The notes under the pieces: model-generated
Told to the model about the DNA's origin: nothing
The model's database searches: none
The model's input: the letters and a program-made list of their open reading frames with translations, nothing else
Shown: piece after piece, positions 1-6,319 of the stretch
Numbering within the stretch: the stretch's first letter is position 1
How the letters are laid out: every line of letters starts with the position of its first letter
Program-made: the position numbers and the translations under genes
Source of the DNA: Pseudomonadota bacterium
GTDB taxonomy: Bacteria > Pseudomonadota > Alphaproteobacteria > Rhizobiales > Beijerinckiaceae
Assembly: GCA_023422485.1 (NCBI GenBank)
Contig: JAGTAM010000164.1
Location: 1 to 6,653 of the forward strand
Reading direction: 5' to 3'
Length of the DNA stretch: 6,653 bases

Positions 1-30
1 GTCTCATGGTTGGGACAAGGGCCCCAGAAA

Positions 31-2073
31 CTACATCCCGAACTGCACCTGCCGGCTGTTGCCCTTCTTCAGGTTGCGGAAGCGGGCCATCGCCCAGAGC
101 GGGAAGAACTTCGGGTAGCCGTGGTAGCGGAGATAGAACACCCGCGGGAAGCCGGTGGCGGTGTAGCGCTCCTCGCTCCACAGCCCGTCCGAACCTTGCG
201 TGCGCATCAGGTAGTTGACGCCGCGGGCCACTGCCGGATCGTCCACCTCACCGACCGCCATGAGGGCGAGCAGCGCCCAGGCCGTCTGCGACGCCGTCGA
301 GTAGCCCGGCTCGAATTCGGGATTGAGCTTGTAGGAGGAGGCGTCCTCGCCCCAGCCGCCATCCGGGTTCTGGATGCGGATCAGCCACGCCACCGCCTTC
401 CGGATCTCCGGCGATTGCGGATCGACGCCGGCCGCGTTCAGCGCGCAGAGCACCGACCACGTGCCGTAGATGAAGTTCATGCCCCAGCGGCCGTACCAGC
501 TCCCGTCCTTCTCCTGGTCGTTGAGCAGGTAGGTCACGCCGCGGTCCAGCGCCCGGCTGGTCTCGCGGGTCTCGCCGAGCTGCGACAGCATCGAGACGAC
601 GCGGGCGGTCACGTCCGCGGTCGGCGGATCGAGCAGCGCGCCGTGATCCGAGAACGGGATGTGGTTGAGGTAGTGGTGGTTGTTGTCGGCGTCGAACGCC
701 GCCCAGCCGCCATCGGCGCTCTGCAGCCCCTCGACCCATTCGCGGGCGCGGGCGATCGAGGTCGAGTAGTCCGGCATGCCGCTGACCAGACCGTGCTGGC
801 GTTGCGCCCGGTCCATCGCCATCACGACGACGGCGGTGTCGTCGAGGTCGGGATAGTGCGGGTTGGCGTACTGGAAGGCCCAGCCACCGGGCCGCACGTT
901 CGGCTTGGTCTCGGCCCAGTCGCCCTTGATGTCGAGGATCTGCAGGGGCTTCAGCCAGTCGAGTCCGGCACGGGCATTGGCCTCGGCCTGAGCGCCGCCG
1001 GCCTCCAGCATGGCGTGGCTGGTCAGCGCCGTGTCCCAGACCGGCGACAGGCAGGGCTGGACATAGGCCTCGTCGTCCTTCTCGGCGACGAGCTTCTCGA
1101 TGGCTTCCAGCGCGATCTTCACCTGCGGGTGGTCGGGCGGGTAGCCGAGCACCTCGTACATCAGCACCGAGTTGACCATCGACGGGAAGATGGCGCCGAG
1201 TCCGTCCTCACCGTTCAGGCGCTCGGAGACCCAGGCGACCGCCTTGTCGATGGCGCGTTGGCGCGGCACCTTCGGGAAGTGGTCCTGCGTCTTCTGCAGC
1301 ACGCGGTCGATGGCACCGAAGATCGGCGTCCACGGCCAGGTGGCATGGGGCGAGCCGGGCCAGGTCCGCACCGAATCGGGCGGCGTCACGAACAGTTCGG
1401 CCACGCCGACGCCGCGCGGGTTCTTGGCCCGCGGCTTCTTGGCCTGGATCACGAACAGCGGCACCATGGTGCAGCGAGCCCAGTAGGACACCTTGTCGAG
1501 GTGGAACGGGAACCACTTCGGCAGGTGCATCACCTCCACCGGCATCACCGGAACCGCCGTCCACGGCACTTCGCCGTAGAGGGCGAGCAGGATGCGGGTG
1601 AAGACGTTGGCGTTGGCCGCGCCGCCCCGCTGGAGGATCGCCTTGCGCACGGCGCGCATGTGCGGCGCCTCGATGTCGTCGCCGATCATCTTGAGGGCGA
1701 AATAGGCCTTCACCGACGCGCTCATGTCGAACGGGCCGTCATGCACCAGCGCCCAGCCGCCATGCACCTTGGACTGGGTGCGGCGCAGGTAGTTGCCGAT
1801 CTTGGCCTCAAGCCCGTCGCGCGGCACGGTCCCACGGAACTGGTGGAACAGGATGTATTCGGAGGGGATGGTCGCATCCGCCTCGAGCTCGAAGCAGATG
1901 TGGCCGTCAGCCTGCGTCATGGCGGTGAGCGCGCGGGTGGCGCTCTGCACGCCGCGCTCCACGTCGTCGAGGGAGACATCGCGGGTCTTGGGACGCTGCA
2001 GCGTCTCGACCTTGTTCGCGGCCGCCTCTCGCATGGTCCTCGCCTCGCTCGCCTGTCTCGGTGCCGTCGTCAT
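31..2073 (-). CDS. shc: Squalene-hopene cyclase (Shc/HpnF)
   Basis: This class II triterpene cyclase protonates squalene and folds it into the pentacyclic hopene/hopanol skeleton. Family members are monotopic inner-membrane proteins. The protein is 680 residues, within the usual range of about 630-730. The catalytic DxDD motif is visible as DLDDTA at residues 409-414, with D411 the expected proton donor. QW-type repeats include QSADGGW (451-457), QEKDGSW (520-526), QNPDGGW (568-574) and QGSDGLW (626-632). Aromatic positions lining the cavity of the Alicyclobacillus enzyme are kept, for example F400 (its F365) and W530 in GRWG (its W489). R491 stands where that enzyme has His451. The chosen ATG lies 5 nt after the hpnE stop. 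An alternative ATG at 2034 (667 aa) has a better-placed GAGG upstream. The frame stays open to 2199, but that would intrude far into hpnE. Function is certain; only the start is in doubt. Confidence 0.97.
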   Translation of the reverse strand: MTTAPRQASEARTMREAAANKVETLQRPKTRDVSLDDVERGVQSATRALTAMTQADGHICFELEADATIPSEYILFHQFRGTVPRDGLEAKIGNYLRRTQSKVHGGWALVHDGPFDMSASVKAYFALKMIGDDIEAPHMRAVRKAILQRGGAANANVFTRILLALYGEVPWTAVPVMPVEVMHLPKWFPFHLDKVSYWARCTMVPLFVIQAKKPRAKNPRGVGVAELFVTPPDSVRTWPGSPHATWPWTPIFGAIDRVLQKTQDHFPKVPRQRAIDKAVAWVSERLNGEDGLGAIFPSMVNSVLMYEVLGYPPDHPQVKIALEAIEKLVAEKDDEAYVQPCLSPVWDTALTSHAMLEAGGAQAEANARAGLDWLKPLQILDIKGDWAETKPNVRPGGWAFQYANPHYPDLDDTAVVVMAMDRAQRQHGLVSGMPDYSTSIARAREWVEGLQSADGGWAAFDADNNHHYLNHIPFSDHGALLDPPTADVTARVVSMLSQLGETRETSRALDRGVTYLLNDQEKDGSWYGRWGMNFIYGTWSVLCALNAAGVDPQSPEIRKAVAWLIRIQNPDGGWGEDASSYKLNPEFEPGYSTASQTAWALLALMAVGEVDDPAVARGVNYLMRTQGSDGLWSEERYTATGFPRVFYLRYHGYPKFFPLWAMARFRNLKKGNSRQVQFGM

Positions 2074-2078
2074 ATCCT

Positions 2079-3380
2079 TCAAGCAACTCCCTGTGCCTGT
2101 GCCCGTCCGCACATGCCGGTGCGGAACAGGGCTTGCGCGGCATTCGTCCCGGACCGGATCGCCCCCTCGATGGTCGAGGGCAGCCCCGTCTCCGTCCAAT
2201 CGCCGGCCAGAACAAGATTCCGGGTGCGCGTCGCCGCGCCGGGGCGGCGCGCGGCCTCGGCGGGCGTCGCCGCGAAGGTCGCGCGCTTCTCCTTGACGAT
2301 CTGCCAGTTAGGCAATTCCCGTGCAAGTCCGTTGAGTTCCGCGATCTCAACCCAGATCCGGCGCGCAAGATCCTCGCGGCCGTCCTCCAGCAACCGGTCG
2401 GCATTGCTGATGGTCACCGAGAAGCGATCCGGATAGGCGAACAGCCATTCGGTCAGGCCGCCGACCACGCCGAGGATCAGGGGCGCGCCCTCCGGCGGGC
2501 GCACGGCGAAATGCGCGTTGACGATGGAGCGGAATTCCTGCGGCGCCGGCGTACCGGGCAGGAGTTCGCTCGTCACCCACGGCGGCAGGGCCAGGACGAC
2601 CGCGTCATCGGGGCCGATCGTGACCGGCTCGTCGGTGAAATCGAGACGCTCGATGCGGCTCTGCCCGAGAGCGAGCGCCCGCAGGCGCCGGCCGTAACGG
2701 ATCTCGGCGCCGTGCTCCGCAAGGTAGCGCAACGCCGGATCAACGAAGGCGGTGGACAGGCCCTCGACCGCGATGAGCGGACGGCAGGCACGCCCGCCGG
2801 CGCCCAGCGTCTCGCGCAGGATGGTGGCGGCGAGACCGACATCGCTCTCGCGCGGATCGGTGTTGAGGGCGGCGACCAGGACCGGATGCCAGAGCCGCTC
2901 GTAGAGCGGGCCCTCGCAGGACATCTTCTCGCCGATCGTGCCGCTCTGGCCCGGCCTGTTGCCGGAAGCGGCCATCATCAGCGACACCGGGGCGAGATAA
3001 TCCCGCGCCCGCGTGCCCGGCACGCGCCGACCCGCCCGCAGCACCCACCAGGGCAAGCGGCCCTCGTTCGGGCGCAGGGTCCAGCGCTCGCCGGTGCGAA
3101 GGTCGGCGAAGGGAAAGGCCGCCTCGTCGGGGCCGGTGAGCGCGTCGTCCGGCGCCCCGATCAGGCGCAGGAAGTCGAGGGACGAGCGGTTGCCCGACAG
3201 GAGCAGGTGATTGCCGTTGTCGATGGTCAGCCCGAGCGAGGGGTCGTAGTAGGAGCGGCAGCGCCCGCCCGCCTGCTTGGCGGCCTCATGCAGCACGACG
3301 CGGCTGCCCGCCTCCGCCAGGGAAACGGCCGCCGAGAGACCGGCGAGTCCCGCGCCGACGACGTGAACCGTACCCGACAT
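2079..3380 (-). CDS. hpnE: Hydroxysqualene dehydroxylase HpnE (FAD-dependent squalene-forming enzyme)
   Basis: HpnE catalyses the last step of the three-enzyme bacterial squalene route, the reductive removal of the hydroxyl from hydroxysqualene with reduced FAD. The 433-residue protein belongs to the flavin amine oxidase/phytoene desaturase-like fold. An N-terminal dinucleotide-binding motif GAGLAG (residues 9-14) is followed by E32 at the end of the second strand, which should bind the FAD ribose. GGRCRS (38-43) and DNGNH (54-58) follow, the latter matching a motif typical of this subfamily. The C-terminal FAD-binding segment is seen in GDWTETGLPSTIEGA (393-407). The ATG start is one nucleotide after the hpnD TGA (TGAGATG) and has only a poor Shine-Dalgarno, so translation probably depends on coupling. 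Its position between hpnD and shc separates it from general amine oxidases or carotenoid desaturases, the other possibilities for this fold. Confidence 0.95.
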   Translation of the reverse strand: MSGTVHVVGAGLAGLSAAVSLAEAGSRVVLHEAAKQAGGRCRSYYDPSLGLTIDNGNHLLLSGNRSSLDFLRLIGAPDDALTGPDEAAFPFADLRTGERWTLRPNEGRLPWWVLRAGRRVPGTRARDYLAPVSLMMAASGNRPGQSGTIGEKMSCEGPLYERLWHPVLVAALNTDPRESDVGLAATILRETLGAGGRACRPLIAVEGLSTAFVDPALRYLAEHGAEIRYGRRLRALALGQSRIERLDFTDEPVTIGPDDAVVLALPPWVTSELLPGTPAPQEFRSIVNAHFAVRPPEGAPLILGVVGGLTEWLFAYPDRFSVTISNADRLLEDGREDLARRIWVEIAELNGLARELPNWQIVKEKRATFAATPAEAARRPGAATRTRNLVLAGDWTETGLPSTIEGAIRSGTNAAQALFRTGMCGRAQAQGVA

Positions 3381-3381
3381 C

Positions 3382-4233
3382 TCAGAGAATCCCGTGGCGC
3401 AGGGCGACGAGGAGGAGGGCGAGCTTGCCCGGCTTCACCCGCGCCCGCGGGGCCGCCCAGCCACGCTTCACCACGGCCTCGAGATAGAGCCGGTAGGCCG
3501 CCGCCATCAGGCGGGCCGCCTTGGTGGCCTGCCGCGGGCTGCGCTCGATGATCGCCCAGGTCTGGCGGTAGTGCTCCTCCGCCTCCGCGGCGACCGCGGC
3601 GCAGACCTCGCCGAGGCGCGGATGCGCCAGTGCGCTCTGCGGCGTCGGGGTCATCAGCCCGATCTTGTGGAATTTCTCCATCGGCAGATAGAGGCGCCCG
3701 CGCTCCGCATCCTCGTCGATGTCGCGCAGGATGTTGGTGAGCTGCAGCGCCCGGCCCTGATGCCACGCGAGCCGGATTCCGTCCGCCTCCGGCATGCCGA
3801 AGATGCGCACGGAGAGCCGCCCGACGGCGCTCGCGACCCGGTCGCAATAGAGGTCGAGCTTGGCCTCGGACGGCGCGACGATGTCCTCTTCGGCATCCAT
3901 CGCCATGCCGTCGATGACCGCCTGGAAATCCTCGCGCTTGAGCCCGAACCGGCGCATCGGCTCTTCCAGCGGCTTCACCCGCGGCGGCGGGTTGCCGGCG
4001 TAGAGCGCGTCGATATCGGCCCGCCAGCGGTCGAGCTCGGCCGCGCGGACCTCGCGCGGGCCGCCGTCGTCGGCCACGTCGTCGACCGAGCGGCAGAAGG
4101 CGTAGACGGCGTACATCGCCTCGCGCCGCTCCTTCGGGAGCAGGCGCATCGCCGTGTAGAAGGACGAGCCGGCGGCCGGCAGGGCGGGCGCCTCGGCGGT
4201 CTCACTCGGGATGGGGCTGGCGGTGGCGCTCAT
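3382..4233 (-). CDS. hpnD: Presqualene diphosphate synthase HpnD
   Basis: HpnD condenses two farnesyl diphosphates head-to-head into presqualene diphosphate. The 283-residue protein is an all-helical squalene/phytoene synthase. The first Asp-rich Mg2+/diphosphate motif is DDVAD (residues 51-55) within CRSVDDVADD. The second is in NILRDIDED (167-175), giving DxxxD at 171-175, followed by ERGRLYLP (177-184), which is strongly conserved in this family. The frame is open upstream to 4773, but that stretch is the out-of-frame shadow of hpnC. The ATG at 4233 is chosen because it forms an ATGA overlap with the hpnC stop, has GGAG seven nucleotides upstream, and leaves a normal N-terminus. The sequence alone could suggest phytoene synthase. 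The neighbouring second synthase and HpnE make HpnD the far better call. Confidence 0.95.
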   Translation of the reverse strand: MSATASPIPSETAEAPALPAAGSSFYTAMRLLPKERREAMYAVYAFCRSVDDVADDGGPREVRAAELDRWRADIDALYAGNPPPRVKPLEEPMRRFGLKREDFQAVIDGMAMDAEEDIVAPSEAKLDLYCDRVASAVGRLSVRIFGMPEADGIRLAWHQGRALQLTNILRDIDEDAERGRLYLPMEKFHKIGLMTPTPQSALAHPRLGEVCAAVAAEAEEHYRQTWAIIERSPRQATKAARLMAAAYRLYLEAVVKRGWAAPRARVKPGKLALLLVALRHGIL

Positions 4234-5123
4234 CGGCCGGCTCCGGCGGGACGGGGCGCGCGCGACCGGAACGGGCGGCGCACCAAGGTGGCGGCGATGC
4301 CGCCGAGCGCGGTGAGCGCGAAGGCAGCCTTGCCGTGATGGACCTTCTCCGAGAGCGGATCGCGGGTCAGCAGGCCCTTGGTCAGGACGACGGCGAGCCG
4401 GTGGATCGCGGCGATCTCCAAACTCAGGCGGAAGTCGTCGATTTGATTCGGCAGCGGTGCTCCCTCTTCCAGCAGCACCAAGGTGCGCTCGGCGAGTTCG
4501 CGGATCACGGCGTGGAGTTCCGGCGCGGCTCGGTCGGCGCCCAGCATCGACACGTCGGCACCGTGTCGCCGCATGACGTCGAGGGGGAAGTAGACCCGGT
4601 CGAGATTGCGAAAATCCTTGCCGCAATCCTGGAGGTGGTTGAGCACCTGCAGCGCGGCGCAGATCGCATCCGAGGTTTTGTAGACCCGCGACGGATCCTC
4701 GCCGTGCACGTCGAGCACGAAGCGCCCGACCGGCATCGCCGAGTAGCGACAATAGTGGATCAGCTCGTCCCAATTCTCGTAACGCGACTTGCGCGCATCC
4801 ATGCGGAAAGCGTCGAGCAGTTCGAGCGCGTGGGTCGGCGGCAGTTTATGAGCCGCGAGTTCGCGCTTGAGCGGCTCGACCGAGGGGTCGGAGCCGCCCT
4901 TGCCGGTGAGCGCGTCGGCGAGGGCGTCGAGCAGCGCGATCTTGCGCTCGGGCGAGAGCCCGGTGTGGTCGGCGACGTCGTCGCCCGCCCGCACGTAGTT
5001 GTAGAAGGCGAGGATGGCGCCGCGGTTGCGTGGGTGGATCAGGTGCGAGGCGACGGGGAAGTTCTCGTCGCGCTCTCCCTTGCCGGTGCGCGCGTCGGTG
5101 GCGGTCTGAAGCGCGGCGCTCAT
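4230..5123 (-). CDS. hpnC: Hydroxysqualene synthase HpnC
   Basis: HpnC is the partner squalene/phytoene-synthase-fold enzyme that converts presqualene diphosphate to hydroxysqualene. The 297-residue protein carries ENFPVAS (residues 20-26), a signature I associate with HpnC rather than HpnD. The first Asp motif is DDVAD (48-52). The second is NHLQDCGKD (162-170), with DxxxD at 166-170, followed by RVYFP (176-180). After the catalytic domain comes an Ala/Leu-rich segment (about 266-280) and a basic, Pro-rich tail (VRRPFRSRAPRPAGAGR), which could help membrane association; this is inference. The ATG overlaps the hpnA TGA as ATGA, and the hpnC stop overlaps the hpnD start in the same way. Paired synthases of this fold next to HpnE are diagnostic of the hydroxysqualene route rather than a single eukaryote-type squalene synthase. 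Confidence 0.95.
   Translation of the reverse strand: MSAALQTATDARTGKGERDENFPVASHLIHPRNRGAILAFYNYVRAGDDVADHTGLSPERKIALLDALADALTGKGGSDPSVEPLKRELAAHKLPPTHALELLDAFRMDARKSRYENWDELIHYCRYSAMPVGRFVLDVHGEDPSRVYKTSDAICAALQVLNHLQDCGKDFRNLDRVYFPLDVMRRHGADVSMLGADRAAPELHAVIRELAERTLVLLEEGAPLPNQIDDFRLSLEIAAIHRLAVVLTKGLLTRDPLSEKVHHGKAAFALTALGGIAATLVRRPFRSRAPRPAGAGR
4241..4244 (-). promoter_or_regulatory. Ribosome binding site of hpnD
   Basis: GGAG lies seven nucleotides before the ATG at 4233, inside the end of hpnC. It decides the hpnD start, because the reading frame is otherwise open for a further 540 nt upstream. Confidence 0.6.
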
Positions 5124-6163
5124 TTCATGTACCCCGCCTGACGGAACCAGCGAATCGCATCCTCCAAGCCCTGGCGGTAGGGCCGCGCGGAATAGCCGAG
5201 TTCCGCACGCGCCTTAGCGTCGGAGAAGAACATCCGGTACTTCGACATGCGCACGCCGTCGATGGTGGCGAGCGGCGCCTTGCCGGTCACCCGCGCGATC
5301 TGCTCTGAGATGAAGGCGATCGGGTAGATCACGGCGTAGGGCAGCCGCGTCGTCGGCGCCTTGCGGCCGACGATGGCCGCGATGTCGGCGAGCATCTGCG
5401 CCAGCATCACGTCCTCGCCCCCTAAGATGTAGTGCTCGCCGACCCGGCCCTTACGCAGGGCCAGGAGATGGCCGGCGGCCACGTCGTCGACATGGGCGAG
5501 GTTGAGGCCGGTATCGACGAAGGCCGGGATTTTGCCTTGGGCCGCGTCGAGGATGATGCGGCCCGTCGGCGTCGGCTTCACGTCGCGGGGGCCGATCGGC
5601 GTCGAGGGGTTCACGATCACGGCGGGCAGGCCGTCACGGGCCACCATCTCGTCGACCACGCGCTCGGCCACCACCTTGCTGCGCTTGTAGGCGCCGATGG
5701 CGGTCTCCGGCGTCAGCGGCCGGGTCTCGTCGGCGGGCGTGCCGTCATCGTGCGGTTTGATGGTCGCGACGCTCGACGTGTAGACGATCCGCTCGACGCC
5801 GGCCTTGAGCGCCTCCTCCATCAGGATACGCGTGCCGTCGCGGTTGGTCCGGACGATCTCCTCCATGTCCGGCGCCCAGAGCCGGTAATCGGCCGCGGCG
5901 TGGACGAGATAGCGCTGGCCGCGCATGGCGCTCGCCACCGCCGCGCGGTCGCGCATGTCGGCCTCGACGATCTCGACATCGGGCCAGGTGAGATTGGTGC
6001 GTGGCGAGGAGGCGCGCACGGTGATGCGCACGGTGAAGCCGGCCGCGCGGAAGACCTCGACCAGGGCGGCGCCGAGGAAGCCACTGGCACCGGTGATCAG
6101 CACCGGCCCCGCCGGGAACGGGCCGCTTTGGGTCGGCTCTGTCATCGTGCTCGCGTGATTCAC
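5120..6163 (-). CDS. hpnA: HpnA, hopanoid-associated NAD(P)-dependent epimerase/reductase
   Basis: This is an extended short-chain dehydrogenase/reductase found in hopanoid clusters and usually named hopanoid-associated sugar epimerase. Its substrate is not established, and a role in side-chain decoration is inference from context. The 347-residue protein has a Rossmann motif GASGFLG (25-31), an acidic residue at D69 in EADMRD, the active-site TSS (129-131) and the catalytic YKRSK (Y159, K163). The conserved NPSTPIGPRD lies at 185-194. The second beta strand ends in VRITVRASS with R46 and R50 and no acidic residue, which favours NADP(H). ADYRLW (91-96) recalls dihydroflavonol-reductase-like SDRs. 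The presumed start is GTG at 6163; an ATG at 6145 (341 aa) is an alternative, and neither has a strong Shine-Dalgarno. It is the first gene of the cluster and is coupled to hpnC by ATGA. No glycosyltransferase gene hpnB follows it. Confidence 0.88.
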   Translation of the reverse strand: MNHASTMTEPTQSGPFPAGPVLITGASGFLGAALVEVFRAAGFTVRITVRASSPRTNLTWPDVEIVEADMRDRAAVASAMRGQRYLVHAAADYRLWAPDMEEIVRTNRDGTRILMEEALKAGVERIVYTSSVATIKPHDDGTPADETRPLTPETAIGAYKRSKVVAERVVDEMVARDGLPAVIVNPSTPIGPRDVKPTPTGRIILDAAQGKIPAFVDTGLNLAHVDDVAAGHLLALRKGRVGEHYILGGEDVMLAQMLADIAAIVGRKAPTTRLPYAVIYPIAFISEQIARVTGKAPLATIDGVRMSKYRMFFSDAKARAELGYSARPYRQGLEDAIRWFRQAGYMK

Positions 6164-6206
6164 GGGTGATCCCGCCCCCCGGTCACAGGACCAGCAGGCG
6201 AGCGGA

Positions 6207-6250
6207 CGCGCCGCTCCGTCGACGCACCCGAGTTCGGGCCGGACGGCGCG
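6207..6250. other. Nested imperfect palindrome in the dxs-hpnA intergenic leader
   Basis: Positions 6207-6218 pair with 6240-6250 over 11 base pairs with one bulged base (6214). Inside this stem, CCCG (6227-6230) pairs with CGGG (6235-6238) around a 4-nt loop. The structure ends 43 nt upstream of the presumed hpnA GTG. If the leader is transcribed it would fold strongly. It could be a leader element, a second terminator-like structure or simply GC-rich chance pairing. No riboswitch class is recognised. Confidence 0.3.
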
Positions 6251-6310
6251 GCGCTTGTCTCACTGATGACGCGGTGCGGCAAGCACCGCGCCTTTCTCGT
6301 CCGTCGACGC
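6215..6310. repeat. 11-bp direct repeat TCCGTCGACGC (6215-6225 and 6300-6310)
   Basis: Two identical copies of TCCGTCGACGC sit 85 bp apart (start to start) in the dxs-hpnA intergenic region, each including the palindrome GTCGAC. The proximal copy is inside the nested hairpin; the distal copy is only 9 nt beyond the dxs stop. Two 11-bp matches in 156 bp are uncommon but possible by chance in GC-rich sequence. A regulator-binding role is speculation. Confidence 0.3.
6270..6290 (-). terminator. Possible dxs terminator hairpin
   Basis: A perfect 8-bp inverted repeat, CGCGGTGC and GCACCGCG, is separated by a 5-nt loop and lies 29 nt downstream of the dxs stop codon. It could end the dxs transcript or act as an mRNA-stabilising structure. 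Against a classical Rho-independent terminator, the minus-strand sequence after the stem (TCATCAGTGAG) has no run of T. The hairpin itself is certain in the sequence; its function is inference. Confidence 0.4.
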
Positions 6311-6319
6311 CCCGGCCGA

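Larger units (their letters stand above)
6164..6319. other. Intergenic region between dxs and hpnA
   Basis: This 156-bp gap is the only sizeable non-coding stretch in the window and the only natural place for a promoter of the hpn operon. I see no convincing sigma-70 -35/-10 pair on the minus strand. It contains a simple hairpin near dxs (6270-6290), a larger nested hairpin (6207-6250), two copies of TCCGTCGACGC (6215-6225 and 6300-6310), and a run of six G on the minus strand (6180-6175) just before the presumed hpnA start. No small ORF or RNA gene is supported. Confidence 0.6.

Noticed and set aside
1..30. A possible start of a further operon gene (minus-strand ATG at 7-5, 23 nt after the shc stop), for example hpnG
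   Set aside because: Only two codons are inside the window and there is no clear Shine-Dalgarno. The spacing fits an operon, but nothing identifies the gene.
2074..2199. A 42-residue N-terminal extension of squalene-hopene cyclase from an ATG at 2199
   Set aside because: It would overlap the FAD-binding C-terminus of hpnE by about 120 nt and its sequence does not look like the start of a cyclase.
10..2436. An 808-codon plus-strand open frame opposite shc and part of hpnE
   Set aside because: It is antisense to genes with unmistakable family motifs, has a low-complexity composition rich in Arg, His, Val and Ala, and shows no domain I recognise. Long antisense frames are expected where third codon positions are GC-rich.
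2061..3551. A 496-codon plus-strand open frame opposite hpnE
   Set aside because: Same reasoning: it is the antisense shadow of HpnE, with Arg/Gly/Ala-rich composition and no recognisable domain.
4234..4773. A 180-residue N-terminal extension of HpnD from an upstream start
   Set aside because: The extension is the out-of-frame reading of hpnC, is rich in Arg, Ala and Pro, and has no domain. HpnD is full-length from 4233, with a good ribosome binding site and an ATGA overlap.
3382..5123. The paired synthases as carotenoid (phytoene) synthases
   Set aside because: The HpnC-specific ENFPVAS segment, the two-synthase arrangement, and direct linkage to HpnE and a squalene-hopene cyclase point to squalene rather than phytoene synthesis.
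4335..5141. A 268-codon plus-strand open frame opposite hpnC
   Set aside because: It is antisense to the well-supported HpnC and has no recognisable motif; it is a GC-driven shadow.
5432..6169. A 245-codon plus-strand open frame opposite hpnA
   Set aside because: It is antisense to the conserved SDR motifs of HpnA, with Arg/Gly/Asp/His-rich composition and no family resemblance.
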